Source: Labrenzia sp. DG1229
GTDB taxonomy: Bacteria > Pseudomonadota > Alphaproteobacteria > Rhizobiales > Stappiaceae
Assembly: GCF_000521215.1 (NCBI RefSeq)
Contig: NZ_KI928927.1
Span: forward strand, 383,710-447,709
Direction: 5' to 3'
Length of the DNA stretch: 64,000 bases
The notes beneath the pieces were generated by a model. The model saw only the letters and a list, made by a program, of their open reading frames with translations, did no database searches and had not been told where the DNA came from. Both the position numbers and the translations under genes were made by a program. Shown here piece by piece: positions 27,101 to 35,328 of this stretch. Every line of letters starts with the position of its first letter. Position 1 is the first letter of the stretch.

Positions 27101-28281
27101 AAGCCCCGGGACCGGTGAAAAGCGCAGATGAGATTGCTGAACCTGTAGCGCCGCAAGTGCCACCGGAACGGGTTACGGAGGTCGTGGAGACTGATCCGAT
27201 ACCTCGGACCGATCCGATTGCGGCCACTTCGAATGTACAGTCGGCTTCTGTATCGAACACGGTCATTCCGGAAGCGGAAGTCGCCTTCGCGCCTCCGGCC
27301 AATGTCGACAACGGCTTCAAGGAAAAAGCCCTCGACGACACCACGGCATTTGCACCTTCAACCCCCTCTTCGTCGACCGAAAATGGCGCATCTGCGCTCA
27401 TCGCCAATCTTCCGCCGGAAGGCGTCGGTCCCATGGCATTGCGCAGCGCCGCTGCGGGAGGAAATCCGGCTGCGGAATTCCTGGTTGGCGTCAAATACAC
27501 CGAAGGTAAGGACGTCCCTGCCGATCTTTCCAAGGCAGCGGTCTGGTACCAGAAAGCGGCCAACAAGGGCTTGCCGCCTGCGCAGTATCGTCTTGCCAGC
27601 CTTTATGAAAAGGGCAGGGGTGTGGAAAAGGACGTTTCCAAGGCGAAAGCCTGGTATTCACTGGCGGCGCAGGCCGGCAACGCCAAGGCGATGCACAATC
27701 TTGCGGTCCTTTATGCTGAGGGAGGCGGGGAAGAGCCGGATTACGGCAAGGCCGCGACCTGGTTTGAGGCGGCTGCCAACTACGGTGTCAAGGACAGCCT
27801 GTTCAATCTCGGTATCCTCTACGCAGGTGGTATCGGTGTGGATAAGGACCTGGTGGCCAGCTACAAATGGTTTGCGATTGCAGCTGACAAAGGCGATCCG
27901 GAGGCTGCCAAACGCCGCGATGACGTCGCCAACATGATGGATCAGCAGACACTGGCAAATGCCCGCCTGGCGGTGGAAAGTTTCGCGTTGACGGAAGCCG
28001 ATCCTGCTGCAAACAAGGTCACGCTCGAACCGTCCTGGGCCGAGGAGGCGTCGCTGCCCGCAGCAAACGTATCGTCAATCGCGTCTGCCGCTGATACGGA
28101 CATGATCCGCGAGGCGCAAGACAAGCTGAACTACCTGGGCTTCGATACTGGAACTCCGGACGGCCAGATGGGTCCACGCACCCGCAGCGCGATCCAGGCG
28201 TTTCAGCGCAGCATCGGCATGCCGGAGACAGGTTTGGTCGACAGTAAGCTGATCGACGAGCTCAAGAGCCAGGCAATCTGA
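24187..28281 (+). CDS. podJ: PodJ-like polar organelle/cell-polarity protein with Sel1 repeats and peptidoglycan-binding domain
   Basis: The 1364-residue protein has a polar, charged N-terminus (about 1-200), a long cytoplasmic coiled-coil region (about 200-760), a basic segment and one membrane span near residues 897-917 (AIMLAAVAVVLTLGTLTAYR). A proline/alanine-rich periplasmic linker follows, then at least four Sel1-type TPR repeats (about 1082-1255, e.g. KAAVWYQKAANKGLPPAQYR). A C-terminal peptidoglycan-binding module ends it (about 1305-1360, DTGTPDGQMGPRTRSAIQAF). This is the domain order of PodJ, which marks a cell pole and organises division and polar structures in alphaproteobacteria. 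It appears monocistronic. Confidence 0.85.
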   Translation: MPAWKKHEAGRRGRDAYESDGFYETAGREPARERIERLTRTATSLGNGYDTRAREGRDDDLNAVADELDRMLSERGGVGAGRTASVRPQRSASPPRTPSRSPVMDDVLGALDRLDEQVQGLANASDTHEVGLSAPSRPYPQPGRYAMDTLHENDQSIGSQVSFGSERAGDFDEQYGLDPHSARDRGQYGQNDASLHIYKDLGRRIDALRAPHEKALNQVREELGSLRAALGGITRGTSETVGRQNAELRRLADMVDRLRVDKRGEQFTNEIRKEVADLKTMVGRTNVEGALQTLEHGYSHILQRLDELSRASLDPRVLNSVTARLNEIEEAFAALPRSEHMVVLENRVVTIAERMEELLQRKEQVEIEPLRAELREVRGYVEQIDVKGLVEGIDDRMKFVSSRLDDIEVLAREQRGMDVRLSAMEERIPEPETIARLQGRLEDIAGMMADDRASSGDQEQLSQVDRRLDEIVDRLERMEQAGPLPSTDSTAFEALEKRLESISGKIDSIEQKSSKPVSMLETAAMKAAPGADAKFLSQLQERLNHLSERLDEPKDTVTSSDLDKLREEIGSMRASVAAPSSTESLEARISDLAQLVSRGAESTDDNRFEQLGEKVAALAEQIASNPAPISGLEQVSPVLERIESGLAQTRADVTDIARKAAFDAVANAPNQYVAQYDNAISALQGDLKRLLDAAEGSEERTRNTFDSVKSVLGSLTERLDSLERAEIAAPATPAMPYSAVAAAPIAGEEPSLQFTPVTQRIQEPLQCVAGTAETRTGHPDEKTRDRKADFIAAARRAAQAASAEAAKLDQARAPHEDQEAADEERGKERVGWLRNVLKRGKPSRGDETDGHEAADELELGSEDLAEDNMEAQDAPVLPGDRPAPEAAPSSGGSRRKAIMLAAVAVVLTLGTLTAYRFMASAPEGENLAATEQETAAPAGVLSENVAPVVETEPSLDVASLDNGQEAAKTVAEAPGPVKSADEIAEPVAPQVPPERVTEVVETDPIPRTDPIAATSNVQSASVSNTVIPEAEVAFAPPANVDNGFKEKALDDTTAFAPSTPSSSTENGASALIANLPPEGVGPMALRSAAAGGNPAAEFLVGVKYTEGKDVPADLSKAAVWYQKAANKGLPPAQYRLASLYEKGRGVEKDVSKAKAWYSLAAQAGNAKAMHNLAVLYAEGGGEEPDYGKAATWFEAAANYGVKDSLFNLGILYAGGIGVDKDLVASYKWFAIAADKGDPEAAKRRDDVANMMDQQTLANARLAVESFALTEADPAANKVTLEPSWAEEASLPAANVSSIASAADTDMIREAQDKLNYLGFDTGTPDGQMGPRTRSAIQAFQRSIGMPETGLVDSKLIDELKSQAI

Positions 28282-28406
28282 CCAAAAGTCGTTTTTGCAA
28301 AGAGAAGTGACGTGCTTGCTGGTTGACACTTTGGCAGGCACGGGTTTTTAACCAGTCCAGTTTAACTTTGTCGCAGTCCTATCTGCAGTCTGTCCGGCGT
28401 AACCCA

Positions 28407-29336
28407 GTGCAACTATACCTGCCCATAGCCGAAATTCCGGTGAATATCTTCGTGATCTTCGCCATGGGCGGTGCTGTGGGTTTCCTGTCAGGGCTGTTCG
28501 GCATCGGTGGCGGGTTTCTGCTGACACCACTTCTGATATTTTCCGGTATTCCGCCCGCAGTCTCGGTTGCCACCGTCACGACGCAGGTCGTTGCCTCGTC
28601 GGCGTCGGCGGTCATGACCTACTGGCGCCGCAAGGCCATCGACCTGAAGCTTGCCACCATCCTTCTGGCCGGGGGTGTCTTCGGATCGCTGATTGGTGTG
28701 ATCCTGTTCGACGTGTTGCAGTCCGTCGGGCAGCTCGATCTGGTAATCTCGCTCTCCTACGTAACGTTTCTGAGCGCGATCGGCGGCCTGATGCTGTTTG
28801 AGTCCATACGCGCGATACGGCGCAGAAAATCGGGTATTGCACCATCTGCACGAAAGCCGGGCCAGCATAACTGGATCCACGGTTTGCCATTGAAGGTGCG
28901 TTTCCGCCGGTCGAAGCTCTATGTCAGCGTTATTCCTGTGGTTGGTCTGGGCGCCATAATCGGTTTCCTTGGTACGATCCTGGGTATCGGCGGTGGCTTC
29001 ATGATGGTTCCTGCGCTGATCTACCTTTTGCGGGTGCCGACAAACATCGTGATCGGCACCTCGCTGTTCCAGATCCTCTTCACCATGGCTGCGGCGACTA
29101 TTTTTCACTCGATGGGGACGAAGACCGTCGACATTGTTCTCGCGATGACGCTGATGATCGGCGGTGTCATCGGCGCGCAATTCGGTGCAAGAATGGGCCA
29201 GAACCTGCGTGGCGATCAGTTGCGTCTTCTTCTGGCATTGCTGGTTATGGGTGTCGGATTGCGCTTCGCGGTCGACCTCCTGCTGGTGCCCGAGGACTTC
29301 TACTCGATCGCAATTCGCAAGGGGGCGGGCGCATGA
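28407..29336 (+). CDS. TauE/SafE-family sulfite/sulfonate exporter-like membrane protein
   Basis: A 309-residue inner-membrane protein with about eight hydrophobic segments and the duplicated TauE/SafE signature: GFLSGLFGIGGGFLLTPLLI near residue 20 and IGFLGTILGIGGGFMMVPAL near residue 185. The family exports sulfite, sulfoacetate or other organosulfur anions; the substrate here is unknown. The GTG at 28407 gives the family N-terminus (QLYLPIAEIPVN), whereas the longer frame begins with TTG at 28323. Its TGA overlaps the ATG of the next gene, a TIGR02186 protein that commonly accompanies this exporter type. Confidence 0.88.
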   Translation: MQLYLPIAEIPVNIFVIFAMGGAVGFLSGLFGIGGGFLLTPLLIFSGIPPAVSVATVTTQVVASSASAVMTYWRRKAIDLKLATILLAGGVFGSLIGVILFDVLQSVGQLDLVISLSYVTFLSAIGGLMLFESIRAIRRRKSGIAPSARKPGQHNWIHGLPLKVRFRRSKLYVSVIPVVGLGAIIGFLGTILGIGGGFMMVPALIYLLRVPTNIVIGTSLFQILFTMAAATIFHSMGTKTVDIVLAMTLMIGGVIGAQFGARMGQNLRGDQLRLLLALLVMGVGLRFAVDLLLVPEDFYSIAIRKGAGA

Positions 29337-30118
29337 TCCGGTTTGCTCTCTGTCTTGCCTTTGCCATCTTCGGAGCGTCGCTCTCGCTTGCGCAGGAAGA
29401 GGCCTCTTCCAAGGATCTGGTCACGGCGCTTTCCTCCGACACGGTCTCGATCCAGTCGAACTTTACTGGCACCGAAATTGTCATTTTCGGTCAGGCCAGC
29501 GACATAGAAAGAGCACCGCACGCCGCCGGCGATTTTGAGCTCGCGATTGTCGTTGAGGGCCCGCCGCAGGACATTACGACGCGGCGCAAGGGCCGATTTC
29601 TGGGTGTCTGGGTCAACCGCGAGGCTGAACGGTTTCGGAATGTACCGTCCTTTTATGCGGTTGCGAGCACGGCAGATATCGGCGACATCGCCCACCGGAA
29701 CGTGCTGGACGAATACCGCATAGGGCTTAATCACCTTAATCTGGCAGTCTCTGGTGTTTCCAACGTTCCGCTGTCGGACCGCGATGATTTTCGAAAGGCC
29801 TTTGTACGGCTTCGCGAGGAATCGGATCTTTATTCTGAGCGGGAGACCTCGATCGAGTTTCTGACGGATACGATGTTCCGCACCAATATTCCCCTTCCGG
29901 CAAACATTCCTGTCGGCGATTACAAGATCAAGAGCTTCCTGTTCAATCGGGGAGACCTGGTCTCACAGACCGAGCAGACGCTGGCAGTCGCCAAGATCGG
30001 TTTCGAACAGGTAACGTTCGAGCTCGCGCAGAACTATCCACTGGTCTACGGTGTTCTCGCGGTGATCCTGGCGATATTCACTGGCTGGCTTGCAGGCGTC
30101 ATCTTCAAGAAAGACTGA
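29333..30118 (+). CDS. TIGR02186-family transmembrane protein
   Basis: This 261-residue protein has a cleavable signal peptide (residues about 1-20), a periplasmic beta-rich domain and a C-terminal membrane anchor (about 232-255, VYGVLAVILAIFTGWLAGVI). Segments such as SDTVSIQSNFTGTEIVIFGQ and RKGRFLGVWVNREAERFRNV fit the alphaproteobacterial TIGR02186 family. Function is unknown. Overlap with the TauE/SafE gene (ATGA) and the frequent co-occurrence of the two families suggest that it assists that exporter. Confidence 0.88.
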   Translation: MIRFALCLAFAIFGASLSLAQEEASSKDLVTALSSDTVSIQSNFTGTEIVIFGQASDIERAPHAAGDFELAIVVEGPPQDITTRRKGRFLGVWVNREAERFRNVPSFYAVASTADIGDIAHRNVLDEYRIGLNHLNLAVSGVSNVPLSDRDDFRKAFVRLREESDLYSERETSIEFLTDTMFRTNIPLPANIPVGDYKIKSFLFNRGDLVSQTEQTLAVAKIGFEQVTFELAQNYPLVYGVLAVILAIFTGWLAGVIFKKD

Positions 30119-30264
30119 TGATTTTCCGGGTGCTCCCGTTGTAGTGACGACTGCTTTGGCTCTGATGGGCGCCTGAGGTCGAGCCTCATATTCCTCTGGC
30201 ACTCCCGTGTCCTGCCGCTATTCTTCCGCAAAGGAAATTACCGGGAATCACAAGGTGGGGCACC

Positions 30265-31365
30265 ATGACCGATCAGTCTTCATCCGAACCAACTGCCGAA
30301 GGAACCGCCAAACGGGAAACGACGCTCGACGCCAGGGTGATCGATGTTGCCATTCGTCTCGGTGTTCTGGGATTGTTTGCCTATTTCTCCCTGCAGCTGA
30401 TCGCGCCTTTTTTTCTGTTCCTGCTCTGGGCCGTCGTGCTTACGGTCGCGCTCTATCCGGCCTATGACTGGCTTGCGGCCAGGCTTGGCGGCCGAAAGGT
30501 ACTGTCCGCAATCCTGATCACGCTGGTGTGCCTGGCCATTGTGATCGGCCCCGTTGCGGTACTGGTGGTCAGCCTCGTTGAGACGTTGCAGTTCTGGTTA
30601 CACGGGATAACGGGCGACGGCCTGAAACTGCCACCATTACCCCAAAAGCTGGCAGGGCTTCCGATAGTCGGCGACCGGGTATCCGAATTGTGGGACCTTG
30701 CCAGTCGAAGTCTTGAACTGTTCTTCGAGAAGGTCGGTCCGATGGTCGTGCCGGCAGGTGGTCGTATCCTGTCCATGCTCGCCTCGCTGAGCGGCAGCGT
30801 CCTGTTCTTCATCGTCTCGATCATCCTTGCAGGCTGCCTGTTTGTTCCCGGACCCGGTCTCGCGCAAGGAGCCAAACGCTTTGCCGATCGTATCATCGCT
30901 CCTCGCGGTGCCGAATTTGTTGATCTTGCAGGCGCCACGATCCGCAATGTTTCGCGGGGAGTGATCGGAGTTGCGGTCATCCAGGGTCTTCTGACAGGTG
31001 TCTTGCTGATCGTTTTCAGCGTTCCCCTTGCCGGTGTTCTGACATTCGTCGCACTGATCCTGTGTATCATTCAGATTGGGCCGGCGCTGGTGATCATACC
31101 GACCATCATCTGGGCCTGGAGCTCCTGGGACCTGGTTCCCGCGCTCGCCTTCACGGTCCTGATGGTGCCTGTCATGCTGGTGGACAACGTGTTGCGGCCG
31201 ATCCTTATGTCGCGCGGCCTGGATGTTCCCATGCTGATCATCCTGATCGGTGTGCTCGGCGGCACCATCGCTCACGGTCTGCTCGGTCTTTTCCTGGGTC
31301 CGGTTGTCCTCGCGGTGTTCTATGAGTTGGTCATCGCCTGGGTGAAAGCTGGAGAGGAAAGCTGA
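30265..31365 (+). CDS. AI-2E family transporter (PerM/YdiK-type)
   Basis: A 366-residue inner-membrane protein with about eight membrane segments. Typical features are a paired hydrophobic N-terminus (LGLFAYFSLQLIAPFFLFLL from about residue 30), an amphipathic middle region with PQKLAGLPIVGDRVSELWDL, and the C-terminal DNVLRPILMSRGLDVPMLII then GVLGGTIAHGLLGLFLGPVV. Members are called AI-2 exporters or Na+/H+ antiporters depending on the case; no specific substrate can be inferred. AGGTGGGG precedes the ATG. It follows the TIGR02186 gene by 146 bp. Confidence 0.9.
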   Translation: MTDQSSSEPTAEGTAKRETTLDARVIDVAIRLGVLGLFAYFSLQLIAPFFLFLLWAVVLTVALYPAYDWLAARLGGRKVLSAILITLVCLAIVIGPVAVLVVSLVETLQFWLHGITGDGLKLPPLPQKLAGLPIVGDRVSELWDLASRSLELFFEKVGPMVVPAGGRILSMLASLSGSVLFFIVSIILAGCLFVPGPGLAQGAKRFADRIIAPRGAEFVDLAGATIRNVSRGVIGVAVIQGLLTGVLLIVFSVPLAGVLTFVALILCIIQIGPALVIIPTIIWAWSSWDLVPALAFTVLMVPVMLVDNVLRPILMSRGLDVPMLIILIGVLGGTIAHGLLGLFLGPVVLAVFYELVIAWVKAGEES

Positions 31366-31601
31366 AAGAGGCGAAAACGTTCGCGCAACGGATTTTGTTC
31401 CCGTACTCCAATGTTCCCCGACCCGGGCCGAAGTCTCACGCGTGATCGGGCCAAGCCAGCCGCATCAAGAGTTGAACTTTCACAGCGAATTGTCCTGTTC
31501 GGGGGGCCGGTTGCAAATGAAGACCAAATCACCACCTGTGGAGAATGCAGGAGTTCCGTGCGAGGAAACAGCATCAGACGAGGCAATAGAAACGCTTGAG
31601 T

Positions 31602-31964
31602 GTGAACAAAAAGCTTGACCGGCTGATGTGGATGGAACGAGCGAAAAACGTGCTGATACTCTTGGTGATCGGAGTGCCGGTCGCCATCGTGACCAGTCTC
31701 CTCATGGTCTCGATGAGCGGCGTAAACAACTATACCGAGGAGCAGATTACCGGTGTACTGCATCACTACAATCTTGCCCCACGAGACGATGGCTCGGTTC
31801 AAAAGATTTTGCACGTGCAATTGGAAGACGGAAGTATTGTTACGGCGCGTACATCAAACGATGGAATAATTGGCGTCGGCGAACCTGTGGAACTCGTCAA
31901 GCGAACCAGGACGAGAGGGGCCACCAGCTACCACTTGCCAATTCCGAGTTCGTCAACCGACTAG
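31602..31964 (+). CDS. Small single-span membrane protein of unknown function
   Basis: I do not recognise this protein of about 120 residues. It has a basic N-terminus (NKKLDRLMWMERAKNV), one membrane span at about residues 15-38 (VLILLVIGVPVAIVTSLLMV) and a soluble C-terminal part (about 45-120) with short beta-like stretches (LHVQLEDGSIVTARTSNDGI, GVGEPVELVKR) reminiscent of a small OB-like barrel. The start is uncertain: TTG 31596, GTG 31602 or ATG 31626 are all possible and none has a strong ribosome-binding site. It converges with the pdeM gene after 43 bp. Confidence 0.6.
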   Translation: MNKKLDRLMWMERAKNVLILLVIGVPVAIVTSLLMVSMSGVNNYTEEQITGVLHHYNLAPRDDGSVQKILHVQLEDGSIVTARTSNDGIIGVGEPVELVKRTRTRGATSYHLPIPSSSTD

Positions 31965-32007
31965 TGCAAACTGGTTGCCGCACTGTCTCAAGAACAAAAT
32001 ACATCGA

Positions 32008-32745
32008 TCAATCCCCCACCAACCGGCTTGCCGTGAACGGAAAGAGGCGGTCATTCCCTAGCAGGAAGACCGAGAACTGCCGGCGATTGAAGAGTGTCGT
32101 GTAGGCGCGGTCGGTCACATTGAGCCCGCCGGTCAGGGCGCCGAACGCTGGCAGGACGAGGCGGGTGCTGTCGGTGATGAAGCAGGAGCGCCGGATCGAG
32201 CGACCGAAGCGCCGGACGCGGGCGACGGGATGCAGGTGGCCGCAAACCTCGCCGGCTGCGCGTTCGACACCGATTTCCTCAACCGGTTCGTGGCGGAATT
32301 TCAACGGGCCCACGGTAATTTCGTCAACCGTTTCGCCGCAAAGCCGCACAGGGGCAACCGGATCGTGGTTGCCGGTCACCCAGATCCATTCCCGACCCAA
32401 CTGCAGGGTGGTGAGCATGGCGCGATAGGGAGCCGGCAGCCTGTCGGATCCGTCAGCATCATGGAAACTGTCGCCGAGACAGATGACACAGGCCGGATCA
32501 AAGGCGTCCATTACACCGGCGAGCCTTTCCAGCGTCGCTCCCGTATCATAGGGCGGCAGCATGACACCGCGTCTGGCAAAGCTGGAGCCTTTTTCCAGGT
32601 GAAGATCGGCAACGACAAGCAGGGACTCGTCAGGCCACCACAGAACACCGCTGTCGTGCAGCCCGACCAGTTGGCCATTGATCTGAATGTCATGGCACAC
32701 CGGCGCAGTCTGATAATTGCGCACATGTGATGTCAGAACATTCAT
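32008..32745 (-). CDS. pdeM: Ligase-associated DNA damage response metallophosphoesterase PdeM
   Basis: A 245-residue calcineurin-like phosphoesterase with the metal-site motifs LLVVADLHLEKGSSFARRG (about 42-60), ICLGDSFHDADG (about 88-99), WVTGNHDPV (about 121-129) and GEVCGHLHPVARV (about 165-177). The family belongs to a conserved repair cluster with a helicase, an MBL exonuclease and an ATP-dependent ligase. It probably trims 3' or 5' phosphate-containing ends. Its ATG overlaps the helicase stop by ATGA, so the two are coupled. Confidence 0.93.
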   Translation of the reverse strand: MNVLTSHVRNYQTAPVCHDIQINGQLVGLHDSGVLWWPDESLLVVADLHLEKGSSFARRGVMLPPYDTGATLERLAGVMDAFDPACVICLGDSFHDADGSDRLPAPYRAMLTTLQLGREWIWVTGNHDPVAPVRLCGETVDEITVGPLKFRHEPVEEIGVERAAGEVCGHLHPVARVRRFGRSIRRSCFITDSTRLVLPAFGALTGGLNVTDRAYTTLFNRRQFSVFLLGNDRLFPFTASRLVGD

Positions 32746-35246
32746 TCCATAGCCTCCAGAACAAGATCCTCTGCCGCCTCTTCCAAAAGCGAATCCATGG
32801 CTTCACCATAGATCGGTTCTTTGCCTATTTCCAATAGGATAGGCACAGCAAGGGGCGAGACGCGTGTGAGCTGAGTATGTGCGATTCGTCCCCGAATGCG
32901 GGCAAGAAGTTCACCGAGGCGCGAGATATCCAGAAGTCCCTCGGCCGCATCGCTCCAGGTCGCCTTGAGCAGAATGTGATCCGGTTCATGCGCCCTGAGA
33001 ACGTCGTAGATGAGGTCGGAGGAAACCGTGACTTGCCGGCCGGTTTTTTCCTTGCCTGGATGCCGGCGTTCGATCAGGCCTGCGATCACGGCGCAATTGC
33101 GGAAGGTACGCTTCATCAGGCTGGAGTCCGCCAGCCAGGCATCAAGATCGTCGCCGAGGATATCTTCCTCGAAAAGTTCATCCAGTGAAATGCGGCCTGA
33201 TGAAAACAGCAGGGAGAGATCGCCAAGACCCCAGACCGACAGAGCATAGTCGTTGGCGACAAATCCCATCGGACGGGCGCCCATCCGCTCCAGCCGCTTG
33301 GTCAGCAACATGCCGAGCGTCTGGTGCGCCAGCCGGCCTTCGAAGGGGTAACAGACCATGTAGTGCTTGTTCGAGCGCGGGAAGGTCTCGACCAGCAGTC
33401 CGTCGCGCGTCGGCAGGACGGATTTGTCTCTCTGGATTTCCAGCCATTCCCGAACCTGTCCCGGCAACTGGTCCCAGCTCGACGGATTTGCCAGCATCGC
33501 CCGAACTCCCTCTGCCAGATAGGTGGAGAGCGGAAACTTGCCTCCCATATAGGACGGTATCATCGGGTTTTCGGTTTTTGCGCGCGACACATAGGCTTCG
33601 TTTTCGCGGATTGCCTCAAAGCGCACGACTTCGCCGCTGAACAGGAACGTATCGCCGGGGACCATCTGGTCGATGAAGTATTCTTCGATCTCGCCAAGTA
33701 TCCGTCCGCCGCGCCCTACCGGTGTCCGTCGGCCATCCGCTTTCGAACGCACGAGCCTGACCTTGATCTTGGGAGCTTCGACGATCGTGCCGACATTCAG
33801 CCGGTATTGCTGGGCGATTTTCGGGTTGGCAATCCGCCAGAACCCGTCCTTTCCCTTGCGAAGCTTGGCATACTGGTCGTAGCTCTTTAGCGCATAGCCC
33901 CCCGTTGCAGCGAAGTCGATGACGCGCTCGAACGTCTCCCAGTCGAGCGTACGATATGTTTCGGACGATCGGATTTCCTCATAGGTTGCGGCAAGATCCA
34001 GAGCGTCGGCACAGGCAAGGCCGAGAACATGCTGTGCCAGCACATCAAGAGCGCCCTTGCGAAGAGGGGGGGTGTCCTGATCGCCTCGCCTGGATGCGGC
34101 AAGCGCCGCCTGGCATTCGAGTACCTCGAAGCGGTTGGACGGCACAAGCACGGCCTTTGACGGTTCATCCATCCGGTGATTGGCCCGCCCGATCCGCTGT
34201 GCAAGACGGCTTGCGCCCTTCGGTGCGCCGATATTGACGACAAGATCGATGTCACCCCAGTCGATGCCCATGTCGAGTGATGAAGTGGCAACGACTGCCC
34301 TCAGGGCTCCGGATGCCATCGCGGCTTCCACCTTGCGCCGCTGACCGACATCCAGCGAGCCATGGTGAAGAGCGATCGGCAGCGTATCGTCGTTGATACG
34401 CCAGAGTTCCTGGAAGACCATTTCTGCCTGGCTTCTTGTATTCACGAAGAGCAGCGAGACATTATGGGCCTTGATCAATCGGTAGATATCGCCGACCGCA
34501 TAGCGTGAGGAGTGCCCGGACCACGGAAGACGTTCCTGAGAATCCAGTATCGATATGTCGGGTCGGGCTCCTCCCGACACTTCTAGAACATGCGACAGGG
34601 CTCTTTTGTTCGCATCCGGCTGGTCGACCAGATATGCGCGCAAATCATCAGGCTCAGCTACCGTCGCCGAAAGGCCAATGGTGCGAACACCGGGTGCCAG
34701 ACGGCGCAACCGCGCCAGTCCAAGGGCGAGCAGGTCACCGCGTTTTGACGTGACGAGCGCGTGGAGCTCATCCAGGATGACCGTTTTCAAGGACGCAAAC
34801 ATTCTGTCGGACGCCGGATCCGAAAGAAGCAGGGCGATCTGTTCCGGAGTGGTCAGCAGGATGTCCGGTGGATTGAGTTTCTGACGCTGCCGTTTGTGGG
34901 ATGGTGTGTCGCCGGTGCGCGTCTCAAGGCGAACAGGCAGGCTCATCTCCAAAACGGGAGCCTCGAGGTTGCGGGCTATATCGACTGCCAGGGCTTTCAA
35001 TGGGGAGACGTAAAGCGTGTGTATGCCGTGTCCAGGCTGTCCGGTTTTGCGTTTTCCCCGCCTTTCAAGCTCCACGAGGCTTGGCAGAAATCCGGCCAGT
35101 GTCTTGCCCGCACCCGTAGGAGCGATCAGGAGCGTGGAATGGCCCAGCGTCAGGTGATCGATAAGCTGCAGCTGGTGCGGCCGCGGGGCCCAGCCTCGTG
35201 AGGCAAACCAGGATTGAAACCGATTGGGTAGCAGCGCAGCGTCCAT
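32742..35246 (-). CDS. Ligase-associated DNA damage response DEXH-box helicase (Lhr-like)
   Basis: An 834-residue superfamily 2 helicase. Motif I is LIAPTGAGKTLAGFLP (about 36-51), motif II VILDELHAL near 160 (DELH), motif III GLSATV near 197, followed by RecA2 motifs VVATSSLDMGIDWGDIDLVV near 320 and RLAQRIGRANHRMDE near 350. The Lhr-type winged-helix/beta-barrel core fills the C-terminal half. It should unwind or remodel damaged DNA for the ligase-associated repair complex. The ATG at 35246 is preferred to the TTG before it. It is divergent from the exonuclease gene. Confidence 0.94.
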   Translation of the reverse strand: MDAALLPNRFQSWFASRGWAPRPHQLQLIDHLTLGHSTLLIAPTGAGKTLAGFLPSLVELERRGKRKTGQPGHGIHTLYVSPLKALAVDIARNLEAPVLEMSLPVRLETRTGDTPSHKRQRQKLNPPDILLTTPEQIALLLSDPASDRMFASLKTVILDELHALVTSKRGDLLALGLARLRRLAPGVRTIGLSATVAEPDDLRAYLVDQPDANKRALSHVLEVSGGARPDISILDSQERLPWSGHSSRYAVGDIYRLIKAHNVSLLFVNTRSQAEMVFQELWRINDDTLPIALHHGSLDVGQRRKVEAAMASGALRAVVATSSLDMGIDWGDIDLVVNIGAPKGASRLAQRIGRANHRMDEPSKAVLVPSNRFEVLECQAALAASRRGDQDTPPLRKGALDVLAQHVLGLACADALDLAATYEEIRSSETYRTLDWETFERVIDFAATGGYALKSYDQYAKLRKGKDGFWRIANPKIAQQYRLNVGTIVEAPKIKVRLVRSKADGRRTPVGRGGRILGEIEEYFIDQMVPGDTFLFSGEVVRFEAIRENEAYVSRAKTENPMIPSYMGGKFPLSTYLAEGVRAMLANPSSWDQLPGQVREWLEIQRDKSVLPTRDGLLVETFPRSNKHYMVCYPFEGRLAHQTLGMLLTKRLERMGARPMGFVANDYALSVWGLGDLSLLFSSGRISLDELFEEDILGDDLDAWLADSSLMKRTFRNCAVIAGLIERRHPGKEKTGRQVTVSSDLIYDVLRAHEPDHILLKATWSDAAEGLLDISRLGELLARIRGRIAHTQLTRVSPLAVPILLEIGKEPIYGEAMDSLLEEAAEDLVLEAME

Positions 35247-35328
35247 CAAACGGTTTTAGGCCAGACATTGTGAAAAGGCGAGGGGATCAGGCTGATTTTG
35301 TTCACTTTGTGTTCCGGTGGGTGGCCGA

